In this document: positions 8,498-18,136 of the stretch, piece after piece
How positions within the stretch are numbered: the stretch's first letter is position 1
Layout: each line of letters begins with the position of its first letter
From: Methylobacterium iners
GTDB taxonomy: Bacteria; Pseudomonadota; Alphaproteobacteria; Rhizobiales; Beijerinckiaceae
Reading direction: 5' to 3'
Assembly (NCBI RefSeq): GCF_022179305.1
Contig: NZ_BPQP01000027.1
Location: 1 to 64,000, forward strand
Length of the DNA stretch: 64,000 nucleotides
Position numbers and translations under genes: made by a program
Notes under the pieces: model-generated
What the model was told of the DNA's origin: nothing
The model's database searches: none
The model's input: only the letters and a program-made list of their open reading frames with translations

Positions 8498-8959
8498 ATG
8501 AGCGGGTCGCTGCGGAAGATCCTGGTCATGGGGCTCCCCGGCGCGGGAAAGACCACCCTCTCGACCCTCCTGGCCGAGCGCCTGAACGCCGTGCATTTCA
8601 ACGCCGATGCGGTTCGCGAGAACATCAACCGCGACCTCGGCTTCGCGCCCGCCGATCGGATCGAGCAGGCCCGGCGGATGGGCTGGCTCTGCGACAGGGT
8701 CGCGGTCACCGGCACCTTCGTCATCGCCGATTTCGTCTGTCCGACGGCCGAAACCCGGGCGGCGTTCACGGCCGGCGGCGAGGCCTTCGTCGTGTTCGTC
8801 GACCGCATCCCGGCCGGTCGCTTCGCCGATACCAACAGGCTCTTCGAGGCGCCCGAGCGGCATCACCTGCGCGTCACGCCGGAGGGAGATCCGACGCATT
8901 GGGCGGACGTCACCGAGGCTGCGATCCGCGGCCTTCCGGTGCCTGGTTCTCCCAGGTGA
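8498..8959 (+). CDS. Small P-loop kinase-like ATPase
   Basis: 153 aa from ATG 8498, chosen because GGAGGAAG sits 10 bp upstream; an ATG at 8468 lacks a ribosome site. A Walker A GLPGAGKTT lies near the start and a FNADAVRENINRDLGF segment follows, as in adenylylsulfate kinase-like and related nucleotide kinases. The protein is shorter than CysC, and the substrate is unknown. It stands alone just beyond the end of the puf operon. Confidence 0.7.
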   Translation: MSGSLRKILVMGLPGAGKTTLSTLLAERLNAVHFNADAVRENINRDLGFAPADRIEQARRMGWLCDRVAVTGTFVIADFVCPTAETRAAFTAGGEAFVVFVDRIPAGRFADTNRLFEAPERHHLRVTPEGDPTHWADVTEAAIRGLPVPGSPR

Positions 8960-9021
8960 GCCGGCGCTGAGAGCCCGCTTGGCCCCTCGGCGCCGCGATG
9001 GGCTTGCTACGAGACAAGGCA

Positions 9022-9053
9022 AGGCCCGGGAGCCGCTGCCGGCTCCCGGGCCT
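9022..9053 (-). terminator. Hairpin downstream of pufC
   Basis: GGCCCGGGAGCC (9023-9034) and GGCTCCCGGGCC (9041-9052) form a 12-bp GC-rich stem with a 6-nt loop, 19 bp past the pufC stop. The U-tract after it on the minus strand is weak, so it may serve as a 3' stabiliser as much as a terminator. Confidence 0.7.
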
Positions 9054-9071
9054 CGAGGTTCGTTGGCCGTG

Positions 9072-10178
9072 CTATTGCGGTGCCGCGGGCGGCGTCGCCG
9101 GTGTGGGAGCCGCCGGCGCAGCGGGTGCGGGGGCCGCCGGCGCGGCGGTGTTCGACGCGAGCTCCGGATAGGCGTCGATCACGTTGGCACCGTTCAGCGG
9201 CTTGTTCACGCCGTTGTGGCAGGTCGTGCAGTTCACTTTCGCCACGTCGCCCAGCACGCCGAGGCGGTGGGGCGGGAAGGTCGAGGTCAGCGGCTCCATG
9301 AAGTTGCCGTTGATGTCCCGGACCATCCGGATGCCGTGCCAGGCCGTGGTGCGCCTCGGGGTGCTCTCCGACCAGTCGGCGATGGCCCGCGTGTTGTGGC
9401 AGTAGGTGCAGTTGACGCCTAAGCCCTGCGACATGTGGATCATCAAGCCGAAGGTCTTCTCGGCCTGCTGGATCGGCTTGCCGGGCGCCGTCGGCAGGGC
9501 CGTGGTCGCGTTCACGCGGATCGCGTTGTTGTCGATGGCCTTGTCCGCGAGGTACTCGGTGAAGGTGTCGTACGGAAGCGAGGACAGCCCCACCGATTTC
9601 GCGGCGATGTTCTGTCCGTTGTTGCGCGGCCGGAAGCCCGACATGGCACTCGGCCCCGGATCGGTGAACCAGATGTTCTGCGGCACGGGATTGCCGCGGT
9701 GGCAGGTGTAGCAGGTCACCCCGGCGCCGCCGACGTGGTTGCCCTTCCAGTCAGCGTTGATGTGCTGGGTCATCTGCAGCATCCGCCGGGCGACATGCTT
9801 CTGATACATGCTGTCGTCGGCCATGTTCTCGACGTTGTGGCAATAGGCGCAGCCCTGCTCGGGCGAGACCCATTCCGTGATCGAGACCATCAGGCGGTTG
9901 AACTGCTCCGTGGAGATGTTCTGGAGCACTTGGACGTTCTGATAGGTCTGGCCGGCCCGCTCCCCGCCCGTATCGACGGGGTCGGCGGGCGCCGGGGCCA
10001 CGTTGGCGGCCTTGACCTCGGCCGCAGCCTCCCGGTTCTCGACCTGGCCCATCGCGGTGCCGCGGAAGCCGTTCTGGCTCGAGACGAGGGGCGGGTGGGT
10101 CCAGCCCGCCGTCCCAAACATCGCGATGGTGAGGAAGAGGGCGGCGACGGCGCCCGCGACGGCGAGCAGGGTCTTCAT
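9072..10178 (-). CDS. pufC: Tetraheme cytochrome c subunit of the reaction centre
   Basis: 368 aa. Four CxxCH heme sites are present (CAYCH, CYTCH, CTYCH, CTTCH), with the [11 protein letters not shown] motif at the mature N-terminus. It re-reduces the photo-oxidised special pair on the periplasmic side. The N-terminal hydrophobic segment (about 4-24) has no Cys after it, so it is not a lipoprotein as in Blastochloris and is probably held by an uncleaved helix. The last about 30 residues are an Ala/Pro repeat tail. It overlaps pufM by ATGA and ends the puf operon. Confidence 0.96.
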   Translation of the reverse strand: MKTLLAVAGAVAALFLTIAMFGTAGWTHPPLVSSQNGFRGTAMGQVENREAAAEVKAANVAPAPADPVDTGGERAGQTYQNVQVLQNISTEQFNRLMVSITEWVSPEQGCAYCHNVENMADDSMYQKHVARRMLQMTQHINADWKGNHVGGAGVTCYTCHRGNPVPQNIWFTDPGPSAMSGFRPRNNGQNIAAKSVGLSSLPYDTFTEYLADKAIDNNAIRVNATTALPTAPGKPIQQAEKTFGLMIHMSQGLGVNCTYCHNTRAIADWSESTPRRTTAWHGIRMVRDINGNFMEPLTSTFPPHRLGVLGDVAKVNCTTCHNGVNKPLNGANVIDAYPELASNTAAPAAPAPAAPAAPTPATPPAAPQ

Positions 10179-11152
10179 GGGGTGCCTCCCGGTGCGCTCA
10201 GGGGATCGACGATGGTCGGAAAGACCTGCGGATAGGGCGGCGCGACGCCGTGCTTGACCGCCCACAGGTACCAGTTGTCGACGACGGTGCCGGTGAGAAG
10301 GATGCCGATGCCGCCGGTGAGGGTGGTCAGGACCGCGAACCACCATTGCCAGCGGTGCACGGATTCCATCGTGGCGTTCCAGCCCATGGTCCAGCGCCAG
10401 AACAGGGCGGCGCGCTCGGTGGCGGTGCCGCGGTTGACGATCTGGTCGATCTCACGCTCGCCGCCGTAGCGGCCGACCGCGAGGATTGTGGCGCCATGCA
10501 TCGCGAAGAGCAGCGTCGACCCGTAGAGGAAGACGATCGAGAGCATGTGGAACGGGTTGTAGAAGAGGTTGCCGTAGCGCAGCGAGAAGGCGGCGGTCCA
10601 GTCCAGGTGCGGGAAGATGCCGAAGGGCACCGCCTCGCTCCAGGAGCCCATCAGGATCGGCCGGATGAAGCCGAGGACGAGGTAGAGCCAGATCGCGGAG
10701 GCGAAGGCCCAGGGCACGTGCATCCCCATGCCGAGCGCCTTGGCGCGCCGATAGAGCCGGACCCACCAGAGCAGGATCGAGACGGTGAGGAAGAAGCCGG
10801 CGATCAGCCACCAGCCGCCCTCTTCGAGGGGAGGCAGGATCTTCAGCCCGTATTGGGGCCGGGGCGGTTCGAGGGCGAGCCAGGGCAGTTGGCGCACGAA
10901 CTGGACCGGATCCCAGTTCACCGAGGCCCACATGTTGAGCCCGATGATCTCGAAGGCGATCAGCCCGCAGACGAAGGACAGGATGCCGAGATAGCCGCCG
11001 TAGATCGGGCCGACCTGCGAGTTGCCGAACAGGCCGATCAGGTAGCTGTTGAAGGGCCGGCCCCAGCGGCGGTCGACGGCGACGGGGACGCCGAACTCGG
11101 GTTCGACCGGGCGGACCTGCACCTGCGTGAGGATGTTCTGATAATACGCCAT
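10175..11152 (-). CDS. pufM: Photosynthetic reaction centre M subunit
   Basis: 325 aa with five membrane helices. Key features are [20 protein letters not shown], the special-pair His in [10 protein letters not shown] and the non-heme iron His in [11 protein letters not shown]. It binds bacteriochlorophyll, bacteriopheophytin and the primary quinone together with PufL. It lies 18 bp after pufL and overlaps pufC by 4 bp, so translation is probably coupled. Confidence 0.98.
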   Translation of the reverse strand: MAYYQNILTQVQVRPVEPEFGVPVAVDRRWGRPFNSYLIGLFGNSQVGPIYGGYLGILSFVCGLIAFEIIGLNMWASVNWDPVQFVRQLPWLALEPPRPQYGLKILPPLEEGGWWLIAGFFLTVSILLWWVRLYRRAKALGMGMHVPWAFASAIWLYLVLGFIRPILMGSWSEAVPFGIFPHLDWTAAFSLRYGNLFYNPFHMLSIVFLYGSTLLFAMHGATILAVGRYGGEREIDQIVNRGTATERAALFWRWTMGWNATMESVHRWQWWFAVLTTLTGGIGILLTGTVVDNWYLWAVKHGVAPPYPQVFPTIVDPLSAPGGTP

Positions 11153-11170
11153 GGCGTGACAGGTCCCTCT

Positions 11171-11995
11171 TTAGCGCCAGACCGGGAGATTGAGCCACCA
11201 GCCCCACCATTCCGGCCAGCCTTGGGTCCAGAACGGTCCGCTGATGATGATGCACACCGCGCTCCAGAAGCCCGCCGAAAGGGCCAGGAACAGGCCGAGG
11301 CGGTGGATGCCGAGCGTGCCGATCGAGTAGCCGATGGAGTCGCGGAAGAAGGTGTCCTCGTGCTCGGGCGTCTTCACGACCTCGCCCTTGCCGGGATTGG
11401 TCGAGGACAGGATCAGCGAGCCGTGGAGCGCCAGCGCCAGCGTCGTCGTGAAGAAGAACGTCACGCCGAGCATGTGCGCCGGGTTGTAGTGGAAGTGCAG
11501 GTACTGGTAGCCGGTGTTCGAGACCCAATCGAGATGGGAGAGGATGCCGTAGGGGAATCCGTGCCCCCAGGCGCCCATCAGGAAGGGCCGGATCACCACC
11601 AGCGCCACGTAGGCGAAGATCGCCACGCCGAAGGCCACGGGCACGTGGTAGCCCATGCCGAGCTTGCGGCAGATCTCGACCTCGCGCAGCGCCCAGGAGA
11701 CGAAGGCCCCGATGGCGCAGAAGGTGATGATCTGCCAGAGGCCGCCCTCCTTGAGCGGCGCCAGCGCCAGCCCGTACTTGAGGTCCGGCGGCGCGATGTT
11801 GATCTGCCAGATGTTCCAGGTCGGGCCGAGCGCCGCGCCGTAGATGATCAGCGCGGTGCCGAGCACCGAGAAGAAGATCGTCGTGACCCCGAAGAAGCCG
11901 ACGTAGAACGGGCCGACCCAGAAATCGAACAGGTCGCCGCCGATCAGCGTGCCGCCGCGAACCCGATATTTTCGCTCGAAACTCAGCATCGCCAT
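11171..11995 (-). CDS. pufL: Photosynthetic reaction centre L subunit
   Basis: 274 aa, five membrane helices. It starts [17 protein letters not shown] as in the family and carries YHVPVAFG, the special-pair His in [11 protein letters not shown] and the iron-ligand His in LALHGSLIL. It is separated from pufA by about 210 bp holding a large palindrome, the usual place for the puf mRNA stability hairpin. Confidence 0.98.
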   Translation of the reverse strand: MAMLSFERKYRVRGGTLIGGDLFDFWVGPFYVGFFGVTTIFFSVLGTALIIYGAALGPTWNIWQINIAPPDLKYGLALAPLKEGGLWQIITFCAIGAFVSWALREVEICRKLGMGYHVPVAFGVAIFAYVALVVIRPFLMGAWGHGFPYGILSHLDWVSNTGYQYLHFHYNPAHMLGVTFFFTTTLALALHGSLILSSTNPGKGEVVKTPEHEDTFFRDSIGYSIGTLGIHRLGLFLALSAGFWSAVCIIISGPFWTQGWPEWWGWWLNLPVWR

Positions 11996-12090
11996 CGCGA
12001 AACCCTCCCGGCCTCACCTGCTCACGGTGTTGTTTGGTGCCGCGGACGGGCCCCGACCCAAGTCGGAGGCTCATCCGCGGACAATCGCGG

Positions 12091-12190
12091 GTTCCCTCTC
12101 TCGGAAGGAGAGGGACGGGGTGAGGTGTGTGACATCCTCGGAGCGGCCACGCCCCTCACCCCAGCCCTCTCCCCTTCGGAGAGGGAGCCC
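12091..12190. repeat. Palindromic element in the pufA-pufL intergenic region
   Basis: Left arm CCCTCTCTCGGAAGGAGAGG then GACGGGGTGAGG, and its inverted counterpart at about 12153-12187. Each arm is itself a small hairpin. The consensus (CCCTCTCC, GGAGAGGG, GGGGTGAGG) matches the element between ubiE and ubiB. In the puf mRNA it would fold into a strong structure between LH1 and RC cistrons. Confidence 0.8.
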
Positions 12191-12208
12191 CGGCGTGCTC
12201 CGCCCTCG

Positions 12209-12397
12209 TCAGGCGGGCATCGTCGGCAGCACGAGGGACTGCGCATCCGCAGCCCTGGGTGCCTTCGGGCCTTCCAGCCAGTTGAACCGTTCGGTGCTGA
12301 GCAGGATGAAGTGGATCAGCAGCGCCAGGACGAACAGGAAGGTGAAGAGCGCCACGAGGGTGCGGCGCGGATCGAAGAGAAGCCAAACCTTATGCAT
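12209..12397 (-). CDS. pufA: LH1 alpha subunit
   Basis: 62 aa, starting [20 protein letters not shown]. One membrane helix carries the bacteriochlorophyll-ligand His in [10 protein letters not shown], followed by FNWLEG. The core antenna rings the reaction centre. The C-terminal tail of about 20 residues is Ala/Pro-rich. It follows pufB by 10 bp. Confidence 0.95.
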   Translation of the reverse strand: MHKVWLLFDPRRTLVALFTFLFVLALLIHFILLSTERFNWLEGPKAPRAADAQSLVLPTMPA

Positions 12398-12407
12398 GGT
12401 GTCCTCC

Positions 12408-12638
12408 TCAGGAGATCATGGAGACGAGGCCGTGGGCGGCACTCGTCACGCTGTCGAGGGCGGCGTAGCCCTTGGGTCCCGGCAGCCAGGGGCGCCACAA
12501 CCAGACGAGGATGTGCGCGACCACGGCGATCGCCGTGAAGATGATGAAGCTCGTCAGGAAGATCGCGTGGAACTCCTTCGCTTCAGGCTCCGTCAGCCCG
12601 GATAGGCTGCTCGGTTTCTCGACTATTCCATTGGCCAT
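12408..12638 (-). CDS. pufB: LH1 beta subunit
   Basis: 76 aa with the family N-terminus ([18 protein letters not shown]), one membrane helix with ligand His in [15 protein letters not shown], and a longer C-terminal extension of about 20 residues. A strong GGAGGT ribosome site precedes the ATG, as expected for an abundant antenna protein. First antenna gene of the puf block. Confidence 0.95.
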   Translation of the reverse strand: MANGIVEKPSSLSGLTEPEAKEFHAIFLTSFIIFTAIAVVAHILVWLWRPWLPGPKGYAALDSVTSAAHGLVSMIS

Positions 12639-12765
12639 CGATCGAACCTCCGCTTTGACTGGCCGCGCGATTCAGGCGCAGCGGGTATCGTCGGGACCGC
12701 GAGCGGCCCGACGGATCTTCTCCCCATTCGACCGGGCGCGCGGGCCGTGGACGGCCCGGCGCGCG

Positions 12766-13074
12766 TCAGCCCATGAAGGCGAAGGGAATGGCCTGGACCG
12801 CCATGGCCTTCGCCTCCGCGAAGACCGAGCGGCGCTGCACCGGCAGCGGGCGCGCGCTCGCCGCGGGCGCCAGGCGCTGGGCGATGGCGGCCACCAGGAA
12901 GAACGGGTAGGTCGCGGCCAGGATGACCCGGAACTGGATCTCGTCCTGATGCTGCCGAGAGGAGGTCGCGCTGAGCGTGCGGGGCATGGCGTGGGTCTCC
13001 ATGTGGCGAACCGCGGAGTGCGGCTGGGCCGAGGGCGAGGTGAAGGCGTGGCGCGGGGCGGCTGAGGCGGTCAT
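12766..13074 (-). CDS. pufQ: PufQ-like bacteriochlorophyll biosynthesis factor
   Basis: 102 aa. The first about 45 residues are Ser/His-rich and unconserved. One hydrophobic helix follows an [20 protein letters not shown] segment resembling PufQ. Identity rests on this plus its position between bchZ and pufB, the canonical pufQ site. The start overlaps the bchZ stop (ATGA), though internal ATGs at residues 25 and 30 are possible. PufQ is thought to help deliver or control bacteriochlorophyll intermediates at the membrane. Confidence 0.75.
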   Translation of the reverse strand: MTASAAPRHAFTSPSAQPHSAVRHMETHAMPRTLSATSSRQHQDEIQFRVILAATYPFFLVAAIAQRLAPAASARPLPVQRRSVFAEAKAMAVQAIPFAFMG

Positions 13075-14540
13075 GCGGCGACCCCGAGCTTGAGAGCGTC
13101 ATGGGCGCGGGCGACATGGACCTCGCCGACCTCCGGGGCGCCCTGGGTGCGGGCGCCGCGCTCGGCGGCGTCGCGCAGGCGCTTGGCCATCGAGATGCGC
13201 ACCAGAACCGGCTGGCGCTCGACGAGGTCGTCGAGCAGCGTGCGGGCGTCGTCGTCCCAGGCGAGCTCGCGATGGAGCCGGGCCGGCGTCGCCTCGACGG
13301 CCGCATCCATGTCGCGGGCCAGCGGCAGGATGTGGAAGAGCATGTCGAAGAGGGCGTTGCAGACCTCCTGGATGAGGTAGGTCGCCCCGGAGAAGCCCAT
13401 GAACGGCGTCCCGGTGTGGCGCCGGATGATGGCGCCGGGGAACGAGGCCGGCACGAACACCGCCCGGCATCCGGCTTCGGCCGCGTACATGCGTTCGTTG
13501 AAGGAGCCGAACAGGACGAGCGGCGGGTTCTTGGCGATCATTTCGCGGACCGCCGCATTGTCGGTCTTCGCTCCGGCAAGGCGCGAGATCGCGAAGTTGC
13601 AGGGCAGGCCCATCTCGTCTTCGAGGAAGCGCCGGACGCCGCGGGCATAGGTCTCCGAGGCGACGATGCCGAAGCTCGCGGTGCCGAAGAAATCCTGCGT
13701 CACCGAGCGCCACAGGTCCCAGACCGGCTTGATCGTCGTGTGCTTCTCGCGCTCGATGAAGGGCTCGGGGTCGAGCCCCAGGATCTCGCCGAGCTTGCGC
13801 AGGAACTTGGTGGTGGCGTGGATGCCGATCGGCGCCTGCAGGTAGGGGCGTTCCAGGCTCTCGCAGAGGAGCCGCCCGAACTCGCGGTAGAGGCAGATAT
13901 TGGCATCCGCGTTCACGAGCTTGGGCACGTCGGCGAGGTGGGATCCCAGCGGAAAGGCCAGGTTCACCTCGGCGCCGATGCCCTCGACGAGGCGGCGGAT
14001 CTCGGCGAGGTCGGACGGCATGTTGAAGGTGCCGTAGGCCGGGCCGATGATGTTCACCCGGGGCTTCACGCCCTCCTTGCGCTCGGGCCGGGCCGGGATG
14101 CCCTTCTTGGCGAATTTCCTCGCCCCGTATTCCTGCCAGAGCCAGGACATGGCCCGGTCGGCCGTCTGCCACTGGTCCTCGTCGATGGTGCGGGGCAGGA
14201 AGCGCTGGAGGTTGGTGCCCTCCGGCGTCACGCCGCCGCCGATCATCTCAGCGATGGAGCCGGTCACGACGACGCTCGGCATGCCCGGATCGAGGGTCGC
14301 ATGCGCCCGCTTCATCGCGGCCTCGGTGCCGTGGCGGCCGAGCTCTTCCTCGGCGAGGCCCGTGACGACGATCGGGAGTTCGTGGGGCGGCAGCGCGTCG
14401 GTGTAGTGCAGCACCGAGGTGACGGGCAGGTTCTCGCAGCCGACGGGACCGTCGATGACGACCTGCAGGCCCTTGATGGCGGTGAAGACGTAGACGGCGC
14501 CCCAGTAGCCGCCGGCCCGGTCGTGATCGAGGACGAGCAT
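13071..14540 (-). CDS. bchZ: Chlorophyllide a reductase subunit Z
   Basis: 489 aa, starting [21 protein letters not shown] nitrogenase-MoFe-like fold with the cluster-region [11 protein letters not shown] near residue 37. With BchY it forms the catalytic component that reduces the C7-C8 bond of chlorophyllide a. The start overlaps the bchY stop by one base (TGATG). The long upstream open frame in this phase is a bchY shadow and was trimmed. Confidence 0.95.
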   Translation of the reverse strand: MLVLDHDRAGGYWGAVYVFTAIKGLQVVIDGPVGCENLPVTSVLHYTDALPPHELPIVVTGLAEEELGRHGTEAAMKRAHATLDPGMPSVVVTGSIAEMIGGGVTPEGTNLQRFLPRTIDEDQWQTADRAMSWLWQEYGARKFAKKGIPARPERKEGVKPRVNIIGPAYGTFNMPSDLAEIRRLVEGIGAEVNLAFPLGSHLADVPKLVNADANICLYREFGRLLCESLERPYLQAPIGIHATTKFLRKLGEILGLDPEPFIEREKHTTIKPVWDLWRSVTQDFFGTASFGIVASETYARGVRRFLEDEMGLPCNFAISRLAGAKTDNAAVREMIAKNPPLVLFGSFNERMYAAEAGCRAVFVPASFPGAIIRRHTGTPFMGFSGATYLIQEVCNALFDMLFHILPLARDMDAAVEATPARLHRELAWDDDARTLLDDLVERQPVLVRISMAKRLRDAAERGARTQGAPEVGEVHVARAHDALKLGVAA

Positions 14541-16102
14541 CAGGCCATCTCCCCGATCGGATTGTGAGCGGGCTTGGCCCGAGTGGCCGAGGCGACGTTC
14601 TGGCGGAGCTGCGGGACCTCCTCCCAAATGCCGGCGGCGTAGCCCTCGCCGACGCCCGCGAAGAAATCGCGCATGGCGTCGAAGCGATGCTGGTTGCCGA
14701 GGGCGGCGTTGATCACCTTGGCGAGCGAGCCCGCGCCGGCCACGCCCATCAGCGGGCGGGCGGAGATGAGGTTCGTGAAGTAGAGGGCGGGAATGGCCAG
14801 TGCCTTCGCCTTCTGGACGACGGGCGTGGTCCCGATCGCAAGGGCCGGCCGGTACTCGTGCATGGCGGCGAGGTCGTCTTCCAGCGAGGCGCGGTAGCGG
14901 ACCTGGACGCCGTGGGCCTCGAGCCAGTCGCGGTCCGCCTCGGAATAGGGCGTCCTCGGACAGGCGGTGCCGACGTAGCGGAGGTCCGCGCCGCTCTCGA
15001 CGAGGAGGCGCCCGACCAGAAGCTCGGAGCCCTCGTAGCCCGAGAGCGTGATGCGGCCCTTGATCGGAGTCGCGGCGAGCGCGCCCCTGATCATCGGCAG
15101 GAACCGGTTCTTGGCGGCCTCGACGGTCGCGCGCGGCACGGCGCAGGTCTCGCCAATCCGGTCGAGCCAATCGGCGGTGCCGTCGTGACCCACCGGCGCC
15201 GAGCCGACGATGGGCCGGCCGGCGGCCTCGAACTCGCGCATCGAGGCGGTGTAGAAGGGATGGATCGCCGCCACCGCGGCGCAGTCGAGGGCGGCGTAGA
15301 GTTCGCGCCATTCGCGGGTCGGCACCACGGGGCCGGCAGCGAGGCCGAGGGGCTCGAGCATGGCGCCGATCACGACCGGGTCGGCCGGGAACATTTCGCC
15401 GAGCAGCGTCACCGTCGGGCGCTCGGAGCGGCCGGTGCGGGGCGCCTGGACGGGCCCCTGCTCGGCTTCCGTGCGAGCGAACTTCAGCATCGCGCCGGCG
15501 AGCACGTCCTTGGCCTCGGCATGGGTCGGCACGCCGAAGCCCGGCACGTCGATCCCGATGATGCGCACGCCGTCGATCTCCTTCGGGAGAAGGCGCAGCG
15601 GCACGCCTGAGGCGGTGGGCACGCAGAGATTGATGATGACGACGGCGTCGTAATCGGCGGGCTTGGCCGTCTCGCACACCGCTTCGCGAATGTCCTCGAA
15701 CAGCTTGCCCGTGACCAGCGTCTCGGAATTGAAGGGCACGTAGCCGACCGTCCGCTTCGCGCCGTAGAAGTGCGAGGTGAAGGTGAGCCCGTAGACGCAG
15801 CAGGCGCTGCCCGAGAGGATCGTCGCCGTGCGGCGCATGCGCAGGCCGACGCGCAGCGAGCCGAAGGCCGGGCACATGCTCTGGGGCTGGTCGTGGGGAC
15901 CCTGCGGGTAGTCCTTGGCGTATTGCGCCAGGGTCTCGCTCATGCCGGCGGCGTTGGCCGCAGCCTTCATCGCATCCTTGCCGGCGTGGCAGCCGAGCCC
16001 GTCGGACGTCGCCGCGGCGAGGTTCACCGGTTCGGCGGCGAGCGTCGAGGCCGGGCGCTCCTTGCGGGCGCGGAGATCGGCGATGTCGAGGGTGACGGCC
16101 AT
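14540..16102 (-). CDS. bchY: Chlorophyllide a reductase subunit Y
   Basis: 520 aa from the ATG at 16102 ([20 protein letters not shown]), 5 bp after bchX. Conserved cysteines in SMCPAFGS and SACCVYGL near residues 75-105 fit the 4Fe-4S site shared with BchZ. It binds substrate in the nitrogenase-like chlorophyllide oxidoreductase. Confidence 0.95.
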   Translation of the reverse strand: MAVTLDIADLRARKERPASTLAAEPVNLAAATSDGLGCHAGKDAMKAAANAAGMSETLAQYAKDYPQGPHDQPQSMCPAFGSLRVGLRMRRTATILSGSACCVYGLTFTSHFYGAKRTVGYVPFNSETLVTGKLFEDIREAVCETAKPADYDAVVIINLCVPTASGVPLRLLPKEIDGVRIIGIDVPGFGVPTHAEAKDVLAGAMLKFARTEAEQGPVQAPRTGRSERPTVTLLGEMFPADPVVIGAMLEPLGLAAGPVVPTREWRELYAALDCAAVAAIHPFYTASMREFEAAGRPIVGSAPVGHDGTADWLDRIGETCAVPRATVEAAKNRFLPMIRGALAATPIKGRITLSGYEGSELLVGRLLVESGADLRYVGTACPRTPYSEADRDWLEAHGVQVRYRASLEDDLAAMHEYRPALAIGTTPVVQKAKALAIPALYFTNLISARPLMGVAGAGSLAKVINAALGNQHRFDAMRDFFAGVGEGYAAGIWEEVPQLRQNVASATRAKPAHNPIGEMA

Positions 16103-16107
16103 GTGCG

Positions 16108-17109
16108 TCAGACCTCGTCGTAGACGACTTCGAGGGACGGCTTCACGACTTGCGCCGTGCCGCACATGTCCTCGAAGGTGGCGGGCACGAGCGTGACGCC
16201 GCGGCCCACGGCCTCGCCCTTGAACAGGCCGAGCAGCCCATCCTGGCTCAGGGGGGTCGGGTGGTTGGCCGCCGCGTCGTGGACGTTCTGCGCCAGATCC
16301 GCGAAGAGCGAGCCCCAGGGGCTCTCGGGCCGGCCGATGATCTCGTAATTCGCGCTCTTCTTGCGGATGTCGTCGTCGGCCGGGATCGAGGCCAGGACCG
16401 GGATGCCGACCGCTTGCGCAAAGGCCTGGGCCTCGCCGGTGCCGTCGTCCTTGTTGATGACGAGGCCGCCGACGCCGACATTGCCCCCGAGCTTGCGGAA
16501 GTATTCCACCGCCGAGCAGACGTTATTGGCGACGTAGAGCGACTGCAGGTCGTTCGAGCCGACGACGATGACCTTCTGGCACATGTCCCGGGCGATCGGC
16601 AGGCCGAAGCCGCCGCAGACCACGTCGCCGAGGAAGTCGAGGAGGACGTAGTCAAAGCCCCATTCGTGGAAGCCGAGCTTTTCCAGCAGCTCGAAGCCGT
16701 GGATGATGCCGCGCCCGCCGCAGCCGCGGCCGACCTCCGGCCCGCCGAGCTCCATCGCGTAGACGCCGTCGCGCTTGAAGCAGACGTCGCCGATGGCGAC
16801 CTGCTCGCCGGCAAGCTTCTTCTTGGTGGACGTTTCAATGATGGTCGGGCAGGCGCGGCCGCCGAAGAGCAGGGACGTCGTGTCGCTCTTCGGGTCGCAG
16901 CCGATGAGCAGGACCTTCTTGCGCTGCTGGGCCATCATGTAGCTGAGGTTGGCCAGCGTGAACGACTTGCCGATGCCGCCCTTGCCGTAGATCGCGATGA
17001 TCTGCGTCTCCTTGGTCGCGGCGACGGGCACCGGATCGGGGTCGATCCCAGCCTCGGCGCGCAGCGCTTCGGTCGCCTTCAGGGCCGCGCCGTTCAGGTG
17101 CATGTTCAT
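16108..17109 (-). CDS. bchX: Chlorophyllide a reductase iron protein X
   Basis: 333 aa. NifH-like: a P-loop YGKGGIGKS near 41-49, CDPKSDTT switch region and bridging 4Fe-4S cysteines in GRGCGGRG and DVVCGGFG. It hydrolyses ATP to pass electrons to BchYZ. The start ([11 protein letters not shown]) overlaps the bchC stop by ATGA. Confidence 0.96.
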   Translation of the reverse strand: MNMHLNGAALKATEALRAEAGIDPDPVPVAATKETQIIAIYGKGGIGKSFTLANLSYMMAQQRKKVLLIGCDPKSDTTSLLFGGRACPTIIETSTKKKLAGEQVAIGDVCFKRDGVYAMELGGPEVGRGCGGRGIIHGFELLEKLGFHEWGFDYVLLDFLGDVVCGGFGLPIARDMCQKVIVVGSNDLQSLYVANNVCSAVEYFRKLGGNVGVGGLVINKDDGTGEAQAFAQAVGIPVLASIPADDDIRKKSANYEIIGRPESPWGSLFADLAQNVHDAAANHPTPLSQDGLLGLFKGEAVGRGVTLVPATFEDMCGTAQVVKPSLEVVYDEV

Positions 17110-18044
17110 GCGGCGGCTCTCCAATCGAGGATCATCTTCAGGCATTCGGGATCGCCGAAGGCCATGCGGTAGGCCGGCTCCGCCTCCGCCGCGGGGCGGC
17201 GATGCGTGATCAGGCCGTCGAGGGAGAGGCGGCCGCCGGTGATCAGGGCTGTGACGGCTGCGAGATCCTCTGGCCGCCACTGCGCGGCGACCCGGATGCG
17301 GGCCTCGCGCAGGAAGGCCGGCGGGAAGGCGAAGGCGAGCGGCGCCTCGTAGAAGCCGGCGAGCACGATCTCGCCGCCGGGGCTCAGTCTGGCGATCAGC
17401 CGGTCGAGGATCGCGGAATCGCCGCTGACGTCGGTGATGGCGGCGTAGTCCGCCCGTGCGTCCGCCTCGGGCGCGAGGACGGCGTAGCCGTGATCGCCCG
17501 CGGCCCGAATCGGGTTCGTCTCCCACACCACCGGCTCGCCGCCGGCGGCAAGCGTCAGCCGGGCCAGAAGGCGCCCGAGCACGCCGTGACCGACGATCAG
17601 GGAGCGGCGGCCCGGCACGACCTCGGAGAGCGCGTGGTGGGCGGTGGCGGCGAGCGCGATGAGGATGCTATGCTCGGAGAGCTTCGCATCGATCGGGACG
17701 AGGCGTGAGCCCGCGCTGACGAGGTGGGAGGCTGCGCCGCCGAACAGGCCGCGGACGGGGCCGAAGCAGCGGGAGCCCGGAACGAACACGGTCTGGCCCA
17801 CCCGGGTGCCGGACTCGGAACCGGCCTCCACCACCTCGCCGACCGACTCGTAGCCCGGCACCAGCGGGTAGCCCATGCCGGGGAAGGCCGGCATCCGGCC
17901 GGACCAGAGCAGGCGCTCGGTCCCGGTGCTGATGCCGCTCCAGCGCACGGCGACGACCGCGTCGGCGGGGCCGGGAGCGTCGAGGGCCAGGCGGTTGAGG
18001 CTGAGATGTTCGGGCTGTTCCAGGACGACGGCGAGAGCATGCAT
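17106..18044 (-). CDS. bchC: Bacteriochlorophyllide a dehydrogenase
   Basis: 312 aa from ATG 18044. A zinc-alcohol-dehydrogenase-like fold with WSGISTGTERLLWSG, GYESVGEV and the nucleotide-binding segment SLIVGHGVLGRLLARL. It oxidises the 3-hydroxyethyl group to the acetyl of bacteriochlorophyll a. An exact PpsR palindrome lies 54 bp upstream, so this gene probably also starts a promoter within the crtEF-bchCXYZ-puf superoperon. Confidence 0.95.
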   Translation of the reverse strand: MHALAVVLEQPEHLSLNRLALDAPGPADAVVAVRWSGISTGTERLLWSGRMPAFPGMGYPLVPGYESVGEVVEAGSESGTRVGQTVFVPGSRCFGPVRGLFGGAASHLVSAGSRLVPIDAKLSEHSILIALAATAHHALSEVVPGRRSLIVGHGVLGRLLARLTLAAGGEPVVWETNPIRAAGDHGYAVLAPEADARADYAAITDVSGDSAILDRLIARLSPGGEIVLAGFYEAPLAFAFPPAFLREARIRVAAQWRPEDLAAVTALITGGRLSLDGLITHRRPAAEAEPAYRMAFGDPECLKMILDWRAAA

Positions 18045-18097
18045 GGTAATCAGACCCTCCCTTCGTTCTGCGGCGCCACTCAAGAACGCCTTCAATG

Positions 18098-18115
18098 TGT
18101 CATCCTAGATAGACA
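18098..18115 (-). promoter_or_regulatory. PpsR/CrtJ operator upstream of bchC
   Basis: Exact TGT-N12-ACA (TGT 18098-18100, ACA 18113-18115) between crtF and bchC. PpsR represses such promoters in the presence of oxygen, and ppsR is encoded in this window. Confidence 0.8.
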
Positions 18116-18136
18116 CTTTGGTACGTCAACTCTTAT

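Noticed and set aside
12001-12208. Possible small gene between pufL and pufA
   Set aside because: The open frames here are translations of the palindromic repeat; the expected feature is an mRNA structure, not a protein.
10250-12538. 762-codon open frame on the plus strand across pufM, pufL and pufA
   Set aside because: It is antisense to well-identified puf genes, its translation is Arg/Glu/Asp-rich without any domain, and it is explained by high GC in the third codon position of the real genes.
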